Part shown: one piece after another, positions 1-7,936 of the stretch | Position numbering within the stretch: the stretch's first letter is position 1 | Layout of the letters: every line of letters starts with the position of its first letter | Assembly (NCBI GenBank): GCA_963739995.1 | Contig: CAVUCH010000006.1 | Span: 9,306-73,305, forward strand | Source: CAVUCH01 sp963739995 | Lineage (GTDB): Bacteria; Acidobacteriota; Vicinamibacteria; Vicinamibacterales; JAENWD01 | Direction: 5' to 3' | Length of the DNA stretch: 64,000 nt | The notes under the pieces: model-generated | Told to the model about the DNA's origin: nothing | What the model saw: only the letters and a program-made list of their open reading frames with translations | Databases searched by the model: none | Translations under genes and position numbers: made by a program

Positions 1-1
1 C

Positions 2-754
2 CTTGCCGACCTTCTCGCAGACGCCGGCAGCGATGACGGGCGGGGAACACTCGAGTGGAACGGGAACGCGGGACGACACCTGTTCACGGTGTGTCGCGCG
101 GTCACGCCTGTGCGGCCCGTAGCTCCCGCGCCCGATGTCACCGCCGGACGGAGTGACTTCGGCGTGCTCGCTGATGTGCCGGCCGACGTCCGCCTGTCCG
201 CCTCGGCGGCGGACGGCCCTTCTACGGTCCCGCCGGGGTGGTGTGCCGGCGGGTCAGCACACGAGGCGGCGCGGCTCGTCGGCACCCTGGTGCATCGGCT
301 CTTCGAACACCCGGCGGGTCCGGTAACTGCAGACCACGACCTGCTGGCCCATCGCCTGCGCTCGCTCCTGCATCCGCGCGAGCGGGCGGGTGTTGCAGAT
401 ATGGACGCGGTGGTCGGCGAGGCAATCGCGCGCTTCGATGCGGTCTGCCGGCGGCCGGTCGTGACGGCGGTGCTCATGTCGGGCGAACGGATGCACGAGG
501 TGCCTTTTGCCTTGCGCCGGCGGGGCGAGCTCGTGCACGGGACGATCGACACCCTCGTGCGCCGCGACGGCGTGTTGACGGTCGTTGAAGTGAAAACGGG
601 CCGGCGCGCGCCGGCGCACGAGCGCCAGCTGGCGCTGTACGTCGAAGCCGCGCGTGCCCTGTTCCCGCCGCCCGACCGGGTAGAGGGCGTTCTCGTCTAT
701 CCAGACGATGAGGTGTGGCTCACTCTCCCGCAAGGGATCGATGGACTCGGCTGA
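2..754 (+). CDS. AddA/RecB-like PD-(D/E)XK nuclease, C-terminal part
   Basis: The frame is open to the left edge of the window, so only the C-terminal ~250 residues are visible. They hold a RecB-family nuclease core: a GT-x-x-HR motif near base 280, the GTID aspartate at ~548, the EVK acid-lysine pair at 587-595 and a Q-x-x-x-Y motif at ~626-640. This order is typical of the nuclease domain ending AddA/UvrD-type helicase-nucleases that process double-strand breaks. The helicase motifs must lie to the left. It could instead be a stand-alone PD-(D/E)XK protein, but the missing start argues for the long form. Confidence 0.8.
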   Translation, partial: LADLLADAGSDDGRGTLEWNGNAGRHLFTVCRAVTPVRPVAPAPDVTAGRSDFGVLADVPADVRLSASAADGPSTVPPGWCAGGSAHEAARLVGTLVHRLFEHPAGPVTADHDLLAHRLRSLLHPRERAGVADMDAVVGEAIARFDAVCRRPVVTAVLMSGERMHEVPFALRRRGELVHGTIDTLVRRDGVLTVVEVKTGRRAPAHERQLALYVEAARALFPPPDRVEGVLVYPDDEVWLTLPQGIDGLG

Positions 755-924
755 GGCGGCGATGGCAGGCCGGCGGCACGTGCCGGACATTGAAAAGGCA
801 TCGTGGCGACGCTCGGGATCAGGCGGGCGTGGTTCCAGGGAATGGGCGGATTGCGGCCAATAACCTCTGATCGCTGGTGCTTTCGGGCTGTCTCCCGGAG
901 GTTCATGGGCACCCGTATTTCTAA

Positions 925-954
925 TTGCGTCTGTGCTGGGGCATCTCGTACAAT
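925..954 (+). promoter_or_regulatory. sigma70-like promoter of the zinc-ribbon gene
   Basis: TTGCGT (925-930) and TACAAT (949-954) are separated by 18 bp. They lie about 45 bp upstream of the TTG start at 999, which has its own GGGAGGAG ribosome site. Spacing and order fit a housekeeping promoter. Confidence 0.5.
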
Positions 955-998
955 CAATTGTTTGGATGACCGGGCCGATCGCCGGGAGGAGCAGAGCG

Positions 999-1220
999 TT
1001 GGCATTGACTTGTGCGAACTGCGGAAATGATCGCAATTTCCAGGTGAAGACGGTGCAGATGCATGTGGTGCATCTCGAAGACGAGCGGGTAGAGGTCTCG
1101 GACGAGGGACGTCCGGCCGTGCTCGAAGTGTTGTGCGATGAGTGCGAAAACCCGATCAACTTCGAGGAATTCGAAGACACCCTGCGCCGTGAGGTGATGC
1201 TCACGATCGGCGCGCGCTAG
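999..1220 (+). CDS. small zinc-ribbon protein
   Basis: Protein of 73 residues with two CxxC knuckles, CANC near the N-terminus and CDEC about 40 residues later, as in single zinc ribbons. The TTG start at 999 is chosen because GGGAGGAG lies at 984-991, and because longer in-frame starts add sequence that overlaps the promoter. The C-terminal half is acidic. No family function is recognised; a nucleic-acid or protein-binding adaptor role is only a guess. It is monocistronic and has its own promoter. Confidence 0.7.
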   Translation: MALTCANCGNDRNFQVKTVQMHVVHLEDERVEVSDEGRPAVLEVLCDECENPINFEEFEDTLRREVMLTIGAR

Positions 1221-1396
1221 TCATTCCGCCCTGCTGCGCCCCGACACGGCCGGATGCCGTCCGTCACCGGCGCGTCAAGGGCAGGCCCTCCCGTTTCCCT
1301 TCACACTGGCAGTCGCGGGTCATTTTCGAGGCAGCGTGCTTCTGCTGTCGGCGCGCACCCCTGCGCGCGACGGCGGTCTGCCGCCTCACCCACGCG

Positions 1397-1594
1397 TCAG
1401 CATGGCTCGGGTACGGGGTCGGTATCGTCCTGCGACGCGTCGACGAAGCCGCACAGCAGGCACTGGCGCCCGCCGCCTCGCTCGAGGCCGTTCTCGTCGG
1501 CGAGTTCGGCGCTGGTCAGGGCCTCAGGGCCCGTCGGTTGCAGGATCCCGCCGCAGTCCGGGCAGATGCGGACATTGCTGTGGCGCCGGTTCAT
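1397..1594 (-). CDS. small zinc-ribbon protein
   Basis: Protein of 65 residues. CPDC at residues 11-14 and CLLC at 45-48 form a probable zinc ribbon, and the C-terminal tail is acidic and proline-containing. The ATG at 1594 has a GAGGAG ribosome site seven bases upstream, which rules out the longer frame. It faces the convergently oriented gene at 999-1220 and is divergent from the DnaJ-like gene at 1703. Function unknown. Confidence 0.6.
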   Translation of the reverse strand: MNRRHSNVRICPDCGGILQPTGPEALTSAELADENGLERGGGRQCLLCGFVDASQDDTDPVPEPC

Positions 1595-1702
1595 AGTGCT
1601 CCTCGTCTCTGCACGAAAACGCGCGATCGTAGCACCAGCCCGGTGCCTTGACAACTTCCAGCGTGGCTCGTACCGTACGGGCACGCGAGCGGATGAACAC
1701 GT

Positions 1703-2158
1703 GTGACTGACTTTCGAAGACCCCTGCACGACGAGACCACGCCGCTGCACGCCGCCCCCGCGCCGTCCTCGCAGCGCGGCGTCTTCGACGATGAGATCGC
1801 GATCGACTTTCCGTCGATTGACGCCGTCGTGGAGCGCATGCGCGAGGGGTTCCTGGGCGACGATGGGTCAGGCGCAGCACATAAGTCAGCGATCAGCCTC
1901 TCGCCGCGCCAGGCGTTCGCGGGGGCAACCGTCCCGCTCGACGTGCCGTTGCGCCATACATGCCGGCACTGCGGCGGTCGCGGCGAGACATGGGCCGAAC
2001 GGTGCGCCGGGTGCGCCGGATCCGGCGAGTGCTCACGTCCGCACCAGGTGAGAGTGCTCGTGCCCCCAGGCGTGACCGACGGCACCCGCTTCCGTTTCCT
2101 CATCACCGCGCCGCACGGCGTTCCTACACGCATCGAGGTGACGGTGCTCGTGGCCTGA
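1703..2158 (+). CDS. DnaJ-like zinc-finger protein lacking a J domain
   Basis: Protein of 151 residues. Residues 64-150 resemble the C-terminal substrate-binding part of DnaJ: a beta segment, then a short cysteine region with CRHCGGRG (C87, C90) and CAGCAGSG (C101, C104), then a PPG-x-x-DGT-x-x-R strand motif. Only two of the four usual CxxCxGxG repeats remain, and there is no J domain or HPD motif, so it cannot stimulate DnaK by itself. Start GTG at 1703. It is followed six bases later by a membrane protein gene and probably co-transcribed with it. Confidence 0.7.
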   Translation: MTDFRRPLHDETTPLHAAPAPSSQRGVFDDEIAIDFPSIDAVVERMREGFLGDDGSGAAHKSAISLSPRQAFAGATVPLDVPLRHTCRHCGGRGETWAERCAGCAGSGECSRPHQVRVLVPPGVTDGTRFRFLITAPHGVPTRIEVTVLVA

Positions 2159-2163
2159 CGGCC

Positions 2164-2601
2164 GTGCCGAGTGAGTCGCGGGCAGGCCGCTTGAACTCGC
2201 ACATCGAACTTCTCGGCCTCCTGTACCACTGCTGGGCCGCCTTCAACGCCATCTTCGGGCTGGCCATGGGCCTGTTTGCCGCGTCGGCCGCGCTGCTGGC
2301 GGTTGCACCTCATGGCCGCCCCGGGTTGGAGGTCGCCGCGTCGTTCACGGCAGCCGCGTTTGCCATCGTGGCCGTTACGGCCGTCGTCTGGGCGACCGTG
2401 CACGCATGGTGCGGCAGAGCGCTCCGCCGCCGCGACCATTGGTCACGCCTGCTGGCGCTCGCCCTGGCCCTGTTCAACGCACTCCTGTTTCCGCTCGGGA
2501 CGGTGCTGGCCTTCTACACGCTGTGGCTGCTGCTGCACGAGGAGGTGCGGGTGCGGTTCGAGAGAGACACATCATCGTCTCACGTGTTCACCGTCTCATG
2601 A
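2164..2601 (+). CDS. small integral membrane protein
   Basis: About 145 residues with three to four hydrophobic segments. It begins with a conserved-looking N-terminal stretch (HIELLGLLYHCW) that precedes the first helix. GTG 2164 directly follows the stop of the DnaJ-like gene; TTG 2191 is an alternative start. The stop TGA interleaves with the stop of the convergent yidD gene in one TCATGA palindrome (2596-2601). No known function; it may be a partner of the upstream zinc-finger protein. Confidence 0.65.
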   Translation: MPSESRAGRLNSHIELLGLLYHCWAAFNAIFGLAMGLFAASAALLAVAPHGRPGLEVAASFTAAAFAIVAVTAVVWATVHAWCGRALRRRDHWSRLLALALALFNALLFPLGTVLAFYTLWLLLHEEVRVRFERDTSSSHVFTVS

Positions 2602-2913
2602 CGGCGGGTCCAGCGTCCCGTCCTTCGTCCATGGTCCGCACCTGGCAAGACGCCTGACGGTGAGCCACGCGCCCGCCGGGAAGCCGTGAGTTCTCAGCAC
2701 TGCCTGGGCGTATTGACTGCACGTGGGCGTGAAGCGGCAGCGGACGCCGAGCGCAGGCATGAGCGGGGAGGCGGTCCGCTGGTACAGACGCACAGCTCCC
2801 AGGGCTGCACCGGTCGACCATTGGGCAGCCGGAGGCCGCCTCGCGTCGAGCGCGCACGCTCCGAGCGCGACGACGAGCACCAGGGTCGCGAGAAGCCGAG
2901 GACGCCTGAACAT
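2596..2913 (-). CDS. yidD: YidD membrane protein insertion efficiency factor
   Basis: Protein of 105 residues. From about residue 42 it carries the YidD signature: LYQR, SP, then CRFTPTCSQYA and a terminal R-x-x-RC-x-PW. YidD assists YidC/Sec-dependent insertion at the inner membrane. Unusually, an N-terminal hydrophobic segment ending in a lipobox-like LGAC (C20) is added ahead of the core, suggesting a lipid or signal anchor instead of the usual amphipathic helix. It is not next to rnpA/yidC here, so it is detached from the classical cluster. Confidence 0.9.
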   Translation of the reverse strand: MFRRPRLLATLVLVVALGACALDARRPPAAQWSTGAALGAVRLYQRTASPLMPALGVRCRFTPTCSQYAQAVLRTHGFPAGAWLTVRRLARCGPWTKDGTLDPPS

Positions 2914-2985
2914 CAGGCAGGAAGCGGAGAGGCGACACGCCGGCGGGAATCGCCGCGCCGGCGTGTCACACGCAGGTGGCGCCCG

Positions 2986-3345
2986 TCAGAAGCGCGAAGC
3001 GTACTCGCTGACCCCGGGGATGATAAGACGTGTGCCGTTGACGCCCTTTACGATGGCGACGACGTGGACGACCAGAATTGCCAGCCAGAGGCCCATCGTG
3101 AGCAGGCTCACCACACACCCCAGCGCACCGCTTACCATGCTGATGATGGCGGTGACAATCATGATGGCAATCCAGAGCACGATCTCGGCGACCATCAGCA
3201 CGATCCCGTGCTTGGCGTGCCACTGCACGTCCCTGTCTTCCTTCTCGACCAGGAGCGGCACGAGCGCGAGCAGCCACAGGTAGGACAGGACAATCATGAT
3301 GCTCCGGTTCTGCGACACAGAACCCGGCGCGACCGGTTCACTCAT
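2986..3345 (-). CDS. DUF4870/Tic20-like membrane protein
   Basis: Protein of 119 residues with three to four transmembrane helices. A short charged loop after the first helix contains a W-x-x-KHG motif, typical of the DUF4870 (Tic20-like) family of small inner-membrane proteins. ATG at 3345 has a GGAG-like ribosome site. Biochemical function is unknown in the family. It is transcribed toward yidD with a 72-bp gap. Confidence 0.75.
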   Translation of the reverse strand: MSEPVAPGSVSQNRSIMIVLSYLWLLALVPLLVEKEDRDVQWHAKHGIVLMVAEIVLWIAIMIVTAIISMVSGALGCVVSLLTMGLWLAILVVHVVAIVKGVNGTRLIIPGVSEYASRF

Positions 3346-3509
3346 CGGCTCTCCTTCGGTTGTCTCAGGGGTGACTCGAGACGCGCGTCAGTCTACCGAA
3401 CCACGCTCCTGCCGTCCAGCCGGGCGACGTCGTGCGAAGAGCGCGTGTGTCGGCCGGATTCGCGGGGCCGCCTCGCTTGTCACCCGGCGGCGGCAGCCGG
3501 TAAGCTTCA

Positions 3510-4634
3510 ATGAGCGGCCGTCCCTCGCCGCGATTCCGGGATTCCCAGATGCCTTCATCCGTTCAGGAAGCCGACGTCCTCCACGCGCTTGCCGCCGTGC
3601 GCGATCCGGACCTCGGCCGCGACATCGTCAGCCTGCGCTTCGTGAAGAACCTGCACATCGAGGGCGGCCGGGTGCGATTCACGATCGAGCTGACGACACC
3701 GGCGTGCCCGGTGAAAGACCAGATGCGCGATCAGGCGCGTGCCGCCGTCCTGCAGGTGCCCGGCGTGTCGGACGTCGAGATCGAGATGACGGCCTCGGTC
3801 CGGTCGGCCGGCATCCCCGATGGTACGCGTGTGGCGGTGCCCGGTGCGAAGAACGTCATTGCGGTGGGCGCCGGCAAGGGGGGCGTCGGGAAGACCACCG
3901 TCGCGGTGAACCTCGCCGTCGCGCTGGCGCTGCGCGGCAGCCGCGTGGGGTTGCTCGACGGGGACATGTACGGTCCCAACGTGCCGCTGATGCTCGGGCT
4001 GCACACGCAGTTGACCACCGATGGCAGGAAGATCGTTCCAGCCGAGAAGCACGGCATCCAGGTCGTGTCGATGGGGTTCCTGACGAACGACGACTCGGCC
4101 GTCATCTGGCGCGGACCGATGCTGCACGGCGCGATCCAGCAATTCTTCCGCGAGGTGGCGTGGGACGACCTGGACTACCTGATCGTCGACATGCCGCCAG
4201 GTACGGGAGACGTGGCCCTGAGCCTCAGTCAGACGGTGCCGGTCTCAGGGGCCATCGTCGTGACCACACCGCAGCAGGTGTCGCTGGCCGACACGCGTCG
4301 GGCGGTGCGGATGTATCAGAAGCTGAACATCCGCACGATCGGCCTGATCGAGAACATGAGCCACTTTGTCTGCCCCTCATGCGGCCACGACAGCGACATC
4401 TTTGGCGCCAACGCAGGTGAAGAGCTCGCCGCCGACATGGAGGTCCCGTTCCTGGGGCGCATCCCGATCTATCAGCCGATCCGCGAGGGCGGCGACGCGG
4501 GGCGCCCGATCGTGACGACCGAGCCCGACTCGCCGGCGGGCCGCGCCCTGTTCGCCGTCGCCGAGCAGGCGGCGGCGCAGATCTCGATCGCGAGCTACAC
4601 CCGGCCGACCATCCCTTTGACGGTGGTGCGCTGA
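3510..4634 (+). CDS. apbC: Mrp/NBP35-family Fe-S carrier ATPase (ApbC)
   Basis: Up to 374 residues. Residues ~17-95 are a MIP18/DUF59 domain. A deviant Walker A (GAGKGGVGKTT, 120-130) and the MRP P-loop ATPase domain follow, with CPSC at 288-291 able to bridge a [4Fe-4S] cluster between two subunits. The protein carries and delivers Fe-S clusters to apoproteins in the cytoplasm. ATG 3549 is an equally good start and would remove 13 unusual residues; neither has a strong ribosome site. The stop codon sits in a perfect 12-bp palindrome (4632-4643). Confidence 0.93.
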   Translation: MSGRPSPRFRDSQMPSSVQEADVLHALAAVRDPDLGRDIVSLRFVKNLHIEGGRVRFTIELTTPACPVKDQMRDQARAAVLQVPGVSDVEIEMTASVRSAGIPDGTRVAVPGAKNVIAVGAGKGGVGKTTVAVNLAVALALRGSRVGLLDGDMYGPNVPLMLGLHTQLTTDGRKIVPAEKHGIQVVSMGFLTNDDSAVIWRGPMLHGAIQQFFREVAWDDLDYLIVDMPPGTGDVALSLSQTVPVSGAIVVTTPQQVSLADTRRAVRMYQKLNIRTIGLIENMSHFVCPSCGHDSDIFGANAGEELAADMEVPFLGRIPIYQPIREGGDAGRPIVTTEPDSPAGRALFAVAEQAAAQISIASYTRPTIPLTVVR

Positions 4635-4793
4635 GACGTCTCAAGGCCCACGGTCTGTTCAGTTCTTCAGCCTCCGGAGTTATCTGACTACGTCGGCCGC
4701 TTTGCCAGTAGCATTCGACGACGCGCCTGCTCTCGCCGGCCCCCACGTCTTCGGGTCTCGGGCGGGTGTGGCCACGTACCCCGGAAACCGTTG

Positions 4794-6098
4794 ATGAACA
4801 TCCCATTCACGCGCCACGCGCTCGACAACGGCCTGTCGGTGATCATCCACGAGGACCACAACTGCCCGATTGTCGCCGTAAACGTCTGGTATCACGTGGG
4901 CTCCAAGAATGAAGTGCCTGGCCGCACCGGCTTCGCGCACCTGTTCGAGCACCTGATGTTCGAGGGCTCGGCGCACCACGACAAGGGGTATTTCCATCCG
5001 CTGCAGGAAGCCGGCGCCCTGCTGAACGGGTCCACCAACGCGGACCGTACCAACTATTGGGAGGTCGTGCCGACGAGTGCCTTCGAGCTGGCGCTCTGGA
5101 TGGAATCCGACAGGATGGCCCACCTGCTGCCCGCCCTGACCCCCGCCAAGTTCGACAACCAGCGCGAGGTCGTCCTCAACGAGCGGCGGCAGAACTATGA
5201 GAACCGGCCGTACGGGTTCGCCACAATGGCGACGGTAGCGGCACTGTTCCCGCACGATCATCCCTACAGCTGGCTCACGATAGGCTCGGCCGATGACCTG
5301 CGGGCGAGTAGCCTCGATGAAGCGCGCACGTTTTTCGAGATGTTCTACCATCCCGGCAACGCATCTCTGGCCATCGCGGGAGACATCAATGCCGGGGAGG
5401 CGCTCGATCTCGTGAACGCGTATTTCGGCGACGTGCCCGCCGGCCCCAGTGTGGGACCGGTGAGGGGCGACTCGGAGCCGGCACGCCCTGTGCGCCTGCT
5501 GCACGAAGACCGGGTCGAATTGCCGCGCCTGTATCTGGCATGGCACTCGCCGGCGATGTTCGCGCAGGGCGACGCGGAACTGGATCTGATTGCCGACGTG
5601 CTGACGAACGGAAAGAACTCGCGTTTGTACCACTCGCTCGTCTATACGCGGCGCATAGCCACTGAGGTCGCCGCGTTCCAGAACTCACGCGAGCTGGCGA
5701 GCTTCTTCCAGGTGATCGTGACTGCCGCGCCAGGGCACACGTTGGCAGAGCTCGAACAGGTCGTGGTCGACGAGATCGCTTCCCTGGCGGCGACCGGCCC
5801 GAGTGACGACGAACTCGAACGCAGCCTCGCGCAGGCCGAGGCGCAATTCGTGTACAGGCTGCAGACCGTTGGGGGGTTTGGCGGAAAGTCGGACCAGCTG
5901 AATGCGTATGCCGTGTTCCTGGGCGACCCGGGCTACTTCGACCGTGACCTGGCCCGATACCAGCAGACCTCCGTCGCCTCGCTCCGGCACCACGTGCAGC
6001 AGTACCTCATGACTGATCGGCGGGTCACGCTCAGCGTCGTGCCCCGGGGCAGCACTGAACTCGCGATCGCGGGCTCTGAACCGGTGGTGGTGCGTTGA
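4794..6098 (+). CDS. M16 zinc peptidase, catalytic subunit
   Basis: Protein of 434 residues. The inverted zinc motif H-x-x-E-H is at residues 49-53, with the third ligand glutamate near 130 in a NERR context, as in pitrilysin/MPP-beta type M16B peptidases. No signal peptide is visible. ATG 4794 is preferred over the adjacent TTG 4791. It overlaps by four bases (TTGA) with the next gene, which encodes the partner subunit, so the two are almost certainly translationally coupled and form a heterodimer that degrades peptides. Confidence 0.92.
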   Translation: MNIPFTRHALDNGLSVIIHEDHNCPIVAVNVWYHVGSKNEVPGRTGFAHLFEHLMFEGSAHHDKGYFHPLQEAGALLNGSTNADRTNYWEVVPTSAFELALWMESDRMAHLLPALTPAKFDNQREVVLNERRQNYENRPYGFATMATVAALFPHDHPYSWLTIGSADDLRASSLDEARTFFEMFYHPGNASLAIAGDINAGEALDLVNAYFGDVPAGPSVGPVRGDSEPARPVRLLHEDRVELPRLYLAWHSPAMFAQGDAELDLIADVLTNGKNSRLYHSLVYTRRIATEVAAFQNSRELASFFQVIVTAAPGHTLAELEQVVVDEIASLAATGPSDDELERSLAQAEAQFVYRLQTVGGFGGKSDQLNAYAVFLGDPGYFDRDLARYQQTSVASLRHHVQQYLMTDRRVTLSVVPRGSTELAIAGSEPVVVR

Positions 6099-7477
6099 CG
6101 CGCGTCGACCGCTCACGGCTGCCGGAAGTCGGGCCGGATCCCGTGTTCCATTTCCCCGGCATCGCACGCCGGGCGTTGCCCACTGGCCTCGGCGTGTGGA
6201 CCGTCGAGCATCGCTCCGTGCCGGTGGTGACCTTTGTCCTGCTGCTCGGGGTCGGAGCCGCCACCGATCCTGCGTCGTTCCCCGGCCTGGCGTCGCTCAC
6301 GGGCGACATGCTCGACGAAGGTGCCGGCGACCGCACGGCCCTCGAGGTGAACGACGCGCTGGCGCGTATCGGCGCCCAGTTCGACACGGAGGTCGGCCCC
6401 GACGCGACGATCCTCACGATCACCACGGTGGCCCGCTTCGCGGTCCGCGGCCTGGCCCTGCTCGCGGACATCGTTGTACGCCCGCAATTCGACACGCGCG
6501 AGTTCCAACGGGTCCGGCAGCTGCGCGCGAACCGCCTGCGCCAGCTGCGGGACATGCCCTCAGCGCTGGCGGATCGGGCGTTTGCACCGTTGCTGTATGG
6601 GGACCACCCCTACGGGCACCTCGCGATCGGGACCGAGGAGGCCCTGCAGCAGATCACGGTCGATCAGGTGCGCGACTTCCACCAGCGGGCGTACCGGCCG
6701 GCAGACGCCACGCTCATTGTGGTTGGAGACGGTGCGCACGCCGATCTCGTGGATGCCGCCGCGAACGCGTTCGGCAACTGGGACGGATCCACGTCCAGGG
6801 ACCTCGCCATTGACACCTCGCTGCAGCGCGCGCTCGACGTGCCGCAGGTCGCACCCAGCCACCTGGCGGTGATCGATCGGCCCGGGGCGGCGCAATCCGA
6901 GCTACGGATCGGACACGTGGCGGTTCCGCGCAGCACGCCGGACTACCCGGCGTTGCTGCTGCTCAACATGGTGCTCGGCGGCCAGTTCGTCAGCCGCATC
7001 AACATGAACCTTCGCGAAAACAAGGGCTACACCTATGGAGCCCGCACGGCATTCGATTTTCGCCGCGGACCGGGACCGTTCCAGCTGCAGGCCAGCGTCC
7101 AGACGGGCGCGACGGCCGCCGCCATCGAGGAGGTACTCAAGGAGATCGGGAGCATTGCCACGTCGCGGCCGGTGACAGCGCCCGAGCTGGCCCTTGCACG
7201 CGCGGCCCTCACCCGCGGATACCCACGCAACTTCGAAACCGCCGAGCAAATCGCGCGGTCCGTCGCACAGCTCTCTCTATACGACCTGCCAGATGACTAC
7301 TTCGAGCGCTTTGTGCCGACGATTGCCGCGCTCGAACTCGAGACGCTCGCCCAGGTAGCCGCCAGTCATCTTCACCCGTCGCGCCTGGTCGCCCTCGTCG
7401 TCGGCGATCGCGCCGTCATCGATCCGTCGCTCGGAACGCTGCCGTTCGGCGCACCGGCCGTGCTGTCGCCTGTGTAA
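6095..7477 (+). CDS. M16 peptidase-like protein, non-catalytic subunit
   Basis: Protein of 460 residues with the M16 two-domain fold. The H-x-x-E-H zinc site is absent: the aligned segment reads L-T-G-D-M before DEG. The C-terminal domain retains the GYTYGAR segment that positions substrate in the partner's active site. This is the pattern of MPP-alpha-like M16 subunits. The TTG start overlaps the stop of the catalytic subunit gene. Inferred role: structural half of a peptidase dimer. Confidence 0.9.
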   Translation: MTRVDRSRLPEVGPDPVFHFPGIARRALPTGLGVWTVEHRSVPVVTFVLLLGVGAATDPASFPGLASLTGDMLDEGAGDRTALEVNDALARIGAQFDTEVGPDATILTITTVARFAVRGLALLADIVVRPQFDTREFQRVRQLRANRLRQLRDMPSALADRAFAPLLYGDHPYGHLAIGTEEALQQITVDQVRDFHQRAYRPADATLIVVGDGAHADLVDAAANAFGNWDGSTSRDLAIDTSLQRALDVPQVAPSHLAVIDRPGAAQSELRIGHVAVPRSTPDYPALLLLNMVLGGQFVSRINMNLRENKGYTYGARTAFDFRRGPGPFQLQASVQTGATAAAIEEVLKEIGSIATSRPVTAPELALARAALTRGYPRNFETAEQIARSVAQLSLYDLPDDYFERFVPTIAALELETLAQVAASHLHPSRLVALVVGDRAVIDPSLGTLPFGAPAVLSPV

Positions 7478-7562
7478 TCCCGGCCGAACTCCTTCGACCG
7501 CCCGCTCGTCGTACGTGCAGACGAGAGTGGTAGGCTAGACGCTGGTCCCCGAGTGTTCCGCT

Positions 7563-7772
7563 ATGGAGCTGGTCCGTTGGAGTGTCAGCCTGTTCGGCAC
7601 GATCGCCGTCGTGTCAGCGGTGTTCGCTGCGGCCACGATCTGGCTGCTGCTTACCGATCCCGTCACCGTGGCTGACGCGGTCGACACGGGACAGGTGTCG
7701 CCGATCGTCAAGGAACTCGCATCCGTCCTCTACAACGCTCTGGCCGGGCTGCTCAAATACCTCTGTTCGTGA
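7563..7772 (+). CDS. small single-pass or two-pass membrane protein
   Basis: Protein of 69 residues. A strong hydrophobic helix (~residues 8-30) is followed by a polar stretch and a weaker C-terminal hydrophobic segment ending in a cysteine. Start ATG 7563. Function unknown. It lies 85 bp after the M16 pair and is followed by the palindromic element at 7801. Confidence 0.55.
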   Translation: MELVRWSVSLFGTIAVVSAVFAAATIWLLLTDPVTVADAVDTGQVSPIVKELASVLYNALAGLLKYLCS

Positions 7773-7800
7773 CCCACGCCCCGGCACACGCCCGTCCTCA

Positions 7801-7936
7801 GCCTGTCCTTGTCATTTATAGAGTGCCTGTCGGGCGGGGCATCCCGATTGGCGGTGTCTTCCCGATATGCTCGCTCCTCACGCCTTGCCACTCGGGCGCC
7901 GCGCTCCGACATCCACTCCACAAAGACAGGCCTAGG
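7801..7936. repeat. palindromic intergenic element, copy A
   Basis: The arms CCTGTCCTTGT (7802-7812) and ACAAAGACAGG (7920-7930) pair with one mismatch. Inside them GAGTG..TGTCGG pairs with CCGACA..CACTC. The inner part, 7831-7908, is closely related to 38063-38157 in copy B: both start CGGGCGGGGCATCCCG and end CGGGCGCCGCGCTCCG. The element fills the gap between two convergent genes and could fold into a long hairpin acting as a two-way terminator or mRNA end. Confidence 0.75.

Noticed and set aside
4632..4643. Palindrome TGAGACGTCTCA as operator or terminator
   Set aside because: Only 12 bp, no loop or T-run, overlaps a stop codon; may be chance.
6007..6012. AGTACC in the M16 gene as a fifth frameshift
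   Set aside because: The M16 frame continues normally through it (QQYLMTD), so no shift is needed.
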